A stretch of DNA of 64,000 nt from Paraburkholderia fungorum (GTDB taxonomy: Bacteria; Pseudomonadota; Gammaproteobacteria; Burkholderiales; Burkholderiaceae): NCBI RefSeq assembly GCF_900099835.1, contig NZ_FNKP01000002.1, positions 2,170,001 through 2,234,000 of the forward strand, written 5' to 3'. Positions 61,089-64,000 of the stretch are shown one piece after another (the stretch's first letter is position 1; every line of letters begins with the position of its first letter). The notes beneath the pieces are model-generated. The model ran no database searches. It had not been told where the DNA came from and was given only the letters and a program-made list of their open reading frames with translations. The position numbers and the translations under genes were made by a program.

Positions 61089-62540
61089 ATGTTCAAAACC
61101 CTCCAGAAAGATTTTCCGCGGGACAAGGACTTTCCCGACCGGACATTCCGCCTGCAGGTGCTTCAGCGCGTGCTGGATGGAACGATTTACGACGAACTGA
61201 AGCATGCGTTTGATGAGGAGCAGAACGACGCGCAGGAGTACATCCCCTTGCGTAAGCGCCGCCCGTGCGTGCGTTCTAATCTTTGCCGCACGGTAGTCGA
61301 CGATTCCGTATCCCTGCTGTTCTCTGAAGGACATTTCCCTTCGGTCGAGCTAAAGGACGAGGAGCAGAAGCTCGCCCTGCATCGCCTCATCAAAGAGAGC
61401 AAGCTCAACGAGCTGATGATCGACGCCACCAGCAAGGGTAGCGTCGGCAGCGTGGCGATTCTGTTTAGGGTGCTGGAAAAGCGTGTGTTCTTTGAGGTAA
61501 TGGGAACAGACTACCTGACGCCGAGATGGAATCCGAGGGCGCCAGACACGTTGCTGGACGTGACTGAGAAGTACAAGGTAAGCGGATCGGCGCTTGTAGC
61601 TCAAGGATATGAGATCAATGCACAGGATCTAGGCGCGACGTTCTGGTTTCAGCGCGTCTGGAGTGACGGGGCGGAATCATGGTTTGTGCCGTGGAAGGTG
61701 TCCGACGAAAATCAGGTGCCAGCGCTCGACAAAGACAAAACGGTCAAACACGAACTCGGATTCGTGCCTGTCGTGTGGGTAAAGAACCTGCCTGGCGGCG
61801 ATGCCATTGACGGTAAGCCGACGTTCCCCAATGAAGCGATCGACACGCAGATCGAGATCGATTATCAACTCTCGCAGGCTGGTCGCGGGCTGAAATACAC
61901 GTCTGATCCGACATTGCTTATCAAGGAGCCCGCATACGGCGAGAACGGCCCGGCAGTCAAGGGTGCCGCCAATGCGATCAAGGTCGGCGCTGAGGGTGAC
62001 GCCAAGCTGCTCGAGATCAACGGCACGGGCGCTGCTGCCGTCCTCGAATACGTCAAGCATCTGCGAGAGATCGCTCTCGAAACGATGCACGGCAATCAGA
62101 CAAGCCCCGAAAAGATGTCATCGGCGCAGTCCGGTCGCGCGATGGAGCTCATGCAACAAGCGTTGGTGAATCTGGCTGACCGGTTGCGAATCAGCTATGG
62201 CGAAGGCGCATTGGGAGAACTACTTTGCATGATTGCGAAGGCCTCGCAACTGTTCAAGCTGACGTTCAAGGACGGTGATCCGGTTGGCAAGATCGATCAC
62301 AAGAGCGGCATTACGTTGCGCTGGCCGGCATGGTTCGCGCCGACGATGTCCGACATGATGAATCGCGCCACTACGCTGCATACGCTGTGCAATTCCGCAC
62401 TCCTCAGTCGAGAAACCGCGATCAAGATACTGGCGGCCGAGTACGACATCGAAGATGTTAAGGCAGAAAAACTGTTGGCCGATGCCGACATGGCGCTGCG
62501 CAACGCTGCTGCTCAGGTGCAGGCAAAGATCAACGAATAA
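61089..62540 (+). CDS. Portal protein
   Basis: A 483-residue portal of the SPP1 gp6-like type: the N-terminal region has LRKRRPCVRSNLCRTVVDDSVSLLF, a central crown/wing domain, and the conserved ELMQQALVNLADRLR and RWPAWFAPTMSD toward the C-terminus. It forms the dodecameric DNA gate and joins the tail. It starts 1 bp after terL. Confidence 0.8.
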   Translation: MFKTLQKDFPRDKDFPDRTFRLQVLQRVLDGTIYDELKHAFDEEQNDAQEYIPLRKRRPCVRSNLCRTVVDDSVSLLFSEGHFPSVELKDEEQKLALHRLIKESKLNELMIDATSKGSVGSVAILFRVLEKRVFFEVMGTDYLTPRWNPRAPDTLLDVTEKYKVSGSALVAQGYEINAQDLGATFWFQRVWSDGAESWFVPWKVSDENQVPALDKDKTVKHELGFVPVVWVKNLPGGDAIDGKPTFPNEAIDTQIEIDYQLSQAGRGLKYTSDPTLLIKEPAYGENGPAVKGAANAIKVGAEGDAKLLEINGTGAAAVLEYVKHLREIALETMHGNQTSPEKMSSAQSGRAMELMQQALVNLADRLRISYGEGALGELLCMIAKASQLFKLTFKDGDPVGKIDHKSGITLRWPAWFAPTMSDMMNRATTLHTLCNSALLSRETAIKILAAEYDIEDVKAEKLLADADMALRNAAAQVQAKINE

Positions 62541-62576
62541 CCGAATTACCCCGGCTTGATGCCGGATATCAACCAT

Positions 62577-62603
62577 GGCCGCTCGATGCGGCCTTTTTCT
62601 TTT
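62577..62603 (+). terminator. Terminator between portal and scaffold genes
   Basis: GGCCGC/GCGGCC stem with 5-nt loop followed by TTTTTCTTTT. An intrinsic terminator inside the structural operon implies antitermination or partial read-through to set capsid gene levels. Confidence 0.7.
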
Positions 62604-62614
62604 GTGAGGGCTAG

Positions 62615-63235
62615 ATGCCTAATCTGCTTCGCCAGTTGATGTTGCAAACCCGCCTGATGTCGCCTGAAGGTGACGATCCAGCCGGCGGCGGTGGAACTCC
62701 ACCGGTTGTGGCTCCTGTTCAGGGCAAGGAAGTGTTTTCGCGCGAATACGTGCAGGAGTTGCGGCAGGAAAACGCCAGCTACCGCACGCGCGCCAACGAT
62801 GCCGAGAGGAAGGCTCAGGAAGCCGAAACCAAGGCGTTGAAGGCACAGGAAGAAGCTGACGCCAAGGCTGCGAAAGCTGCCAGCGATGCCGACGCCAAGG
62901 TCCAGGAAACGCATACAGCGGCCGATCAACGCATCATCCGCGCAGAACTCAAAGCCGAAGCCATCAAGGCTGGCATGGTCGACCTTGACGGTCTGAAACT
63001 CGCCGATCTGTCGGCAGTGAAGATCGACGAAAAAGGCGATGTCGTCGGCGCTGAGGACATGCTGAAGGCGCTGAAAGAAGCGAAGCCGTACCTGTTCAAG
63101 GAAGCAACCAGTTCCAGCAACCCCGGCACTCCGCCCGCAAAAGAAAAACCGAAGCCGTTTGACGCACGCACTGCTACGCCCGAAGAGCGCAAGGCAGAAG
63201 CGAAGCGTCTTGGTATCAGCATCAAAGAGCATTAA
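62615..63235 (+). CDS. Capsid scaffolding protein
   Basis: A 206-residue protein with a Gly/Pro-rich start, a long Ala/Glu/Lys coiled coil (about 45-115) and a basic C-terminal helix (EERKAEAKRLGISIKEH), the usual form of phage scaffolds placed before the coat gene. It should direct procapsid assembly and leave before maturation. Confidence 0.75.
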   Translation: MPNLLRQLMLQTRLMSPEGDDPAGGGGTPPVVAPVQGKEVFSREYVQELRQENASYRTRANDAERKAQEAETKALKAQEEADAKAAKAASDADAKVQETHTAADQRIIRAELKAEAIKAGMVDLDGLKLADLSAVKIDEKGDVVGAEDMLKALKEAKPYLFKEATSSSNPGTPPAKEKPKPFDARTATPEERKAEAKRLGISIKEH

Positions 63236-63263
63236 GTCGCGCCAGTAACGGCGCAACCCCGTG

Positions 63264-63314
63264 AGTCCTGACGACGAGGGGAAAGCAATCAATTCCCTTC
63301 TTTTCATCAGGACT
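63264..63314 (+). promoter_or_regulatory. Structured leader of the capsid gene
   Basis: AGTCCTGA (63,264-63,271) pairs with TCAGGACT (63,307-63,314), with an inner GGGAA/TTCCC stem (63,279 and 63,293). The hairpin ends 8 bp before the capsid ATG and leaves no Shine-Dalgarno in the linker, so it may control translation or RNA stability. Confidence 0.5.
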
Positions 63315-63322
63315 TACACACC

Positions 63323-64000
63323 ATGCCGTTGAATAACCTCCCGACCGCTCTGCAAAGCGCGATTCAGACCGGCTTTCTTGAGCATCAGTTCAAACTGCCG
63401 CTCAAGGCGAAGCTTGGCTTCCGTGACATCGCCGACCGCGAAGCGTTCACCGCGAACATCGGTGAAACGATCACCAAAACCCGTACCGGGCTGCTGCCGG
63501 CCGTTACGACCGCGATGTCGCCGGCTGCCAACAGCGACATCACCAGCGGCCTGACTCCGCAAAACTACTCGATCGAGCAGTACATTTTGTCGATCGCGCA
63601 ATACGCGGCCAACATGCAATTGAACGTGGTGACGCAGCGCGTTGCCATCGCCGACTTCTTCCTGCGCAACGCCTACGCGCTGGGTGAGCAGGCGTTCCGC
63701 TCGGTCGATACGCTGGCCCAGCAGGCCCTGTACAACACTTACCTCGGTGGCAATACCCGCGTCCGCACGACGCTGGGCTCGGCCGGCACGACGATCTCTG
63801 TCGACGACATCCGCGGCTTCCAGACCACGTTCAATAGTGCCGGCCAGATGGTCACGGTGTCGGGTTCGAATCCGGTCAATGTGACTGTCGGTGGCGATGT
63901 CTACTCGCTCACCGGCTTTGCCGCTGACGGCTCGAACGTCTCGACCACGCCGGGTGGCGTCTCTGGCACATTGACGTTCTCCACCAGCGTGACGGTGGCA
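63323..64000 (+). CDS. Major capsid protein, 5' part
   Basis: The first 226 codons of the coat gene; it continues past the window. The N-terminus (MPLNNLPTALQSAIQTGFLEHQF, then ADREAFTANIGETITKTRTG) and the position after scaffold fit a coat protein. From about residue 165 a Ser/Gly/Thr/Val-rich segment (TVSGSNPVNVTVGGDVYSL) looks like an inserted surface domain. The fold class (HK97-like insertion, P22-like) is a guess. Confidence 0.75.
   Translation, partial: MPLNNLPTALQSAIQTGFLEHQFKLPLKAKLGFRDIADREAFTANIGETITKTRTGLLPAVTTAMSPAANSDITSGLTPQNYSIEQYILSIAQYAANMQLNVVTQRVAIADFFLRNAYALGEQAFRSVDTLAQQALYNTYLGGNTRVRTTLGSAGTTISVDDIRGFQTTFNSAGQMVTVSGSNPVNVTVGGDVYSLTGFAADGSNVSTTPGGVSGTLTFSTSVTVA

Noticed and set aside
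24535-64000. tRNA genes in the prophage or at its border
   Set aside because: I looked for acceptor and T-loop patterns in the gaps and saw none that fold convincingly. A tRNAscan run would settle it.

Overview
The window is 64 kb of GC-rich DNA from a beta-proteobacterium of the Burkholderia/Paraburkholderia group. Evidence for this is a Burkholderia-type outer-membrane porin, an H-NS variant with a histone-H1-like tail, a BPSL1445-type SYLF lipoprotein and an Anbu (proteasome-type) peptidase. It falls into two parts: a chromosomal flank (about 1-24,534) and the left three quarters of a temperate tailed-phage genome (about 24,657-64,000), which runs off the right edge inside the major capsid gene.

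Chromosomal flank. From the left: the 5' end of a phospholipase-D/cardiolipin-synthase-like gene; a hypothetical gene and an H-NS-family gene; small hypotheticals; DUF6765, DUF488, an FKBP peptidyl-prolyl isomerase and a carbon-nitrogen hydrolase; a DEXH helicase/PdeM metallophosphoesterase pair; a 933-residue secreted Gly/His/Asp repeat protein; an SDR oxidoreductase, an FAD-linked oxidase, a SYLF lipoprotein, a SulP transporter, a receiver-like protein, a YbaK deacylase, a YihY/BrkB membrane protein, a porin and Anbu. Several strong intrinsic terminators separate these units.

Prophage, left (lysogeny and leftward) half. A tyrosine integrase and an excisionase-like protein are followed by about 17 kb of mostly minus-strand genes with ATGA/TGATG overlaps. 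These include a DUF551 protein, a J-domain protein, a Lar-like anti-restriction protein, a PAPS-reductase-like PP-loop protein, a recombination cassette (YqaJ exonuclease, probable annealing protein, coiled-coil protein) and many small proteins. Embedded here is a complete diversity-generating retroelement (DGR): reverse transcriptase, Avd, one template repeat and two target genes. Within a 90-nt core, every mismatch between the template and either variable repeat falls at a template adenine (10 in one, 11 in the other).

Prophage, control region and right (lytic) half. A CI-like S24 repressor and a YdaS/Cro-like protein are transcribed divergently. Two promoters of the same form (TTGACA, 17 bp, TTTAAT), one leftward near 42.7 kb and one rightward near 45.2 kb, are overlaid with operators of the form TTAAACA-N3-TGTTTAA. 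Rightward come a replication gene carrying internal ATGCAACGC iterons, DnaB, a phosphatase, NinB, NinG, a cytosine-5 methyltransferase almost wholly overlapped by a second long reading frame, a Q-position late regulator, then terminase subunits, portal, scaffold and capsid. A leftward three-gene unit with its own promoter interrupts the late operon before the small terminase gene.

Two large non-coding gaps (40.8-41.9 kb and 55.7-56.4 kb) hold three copies of one structured element. Each has a terminal stem, two conserved hairpins and complementary hairpin loops, and the base pairs covary between copies. It looks like a phage structured RNA that I cannot assign to a known family. The DGR, this element and the overprinted methyltransferase locus are the most notable contents.
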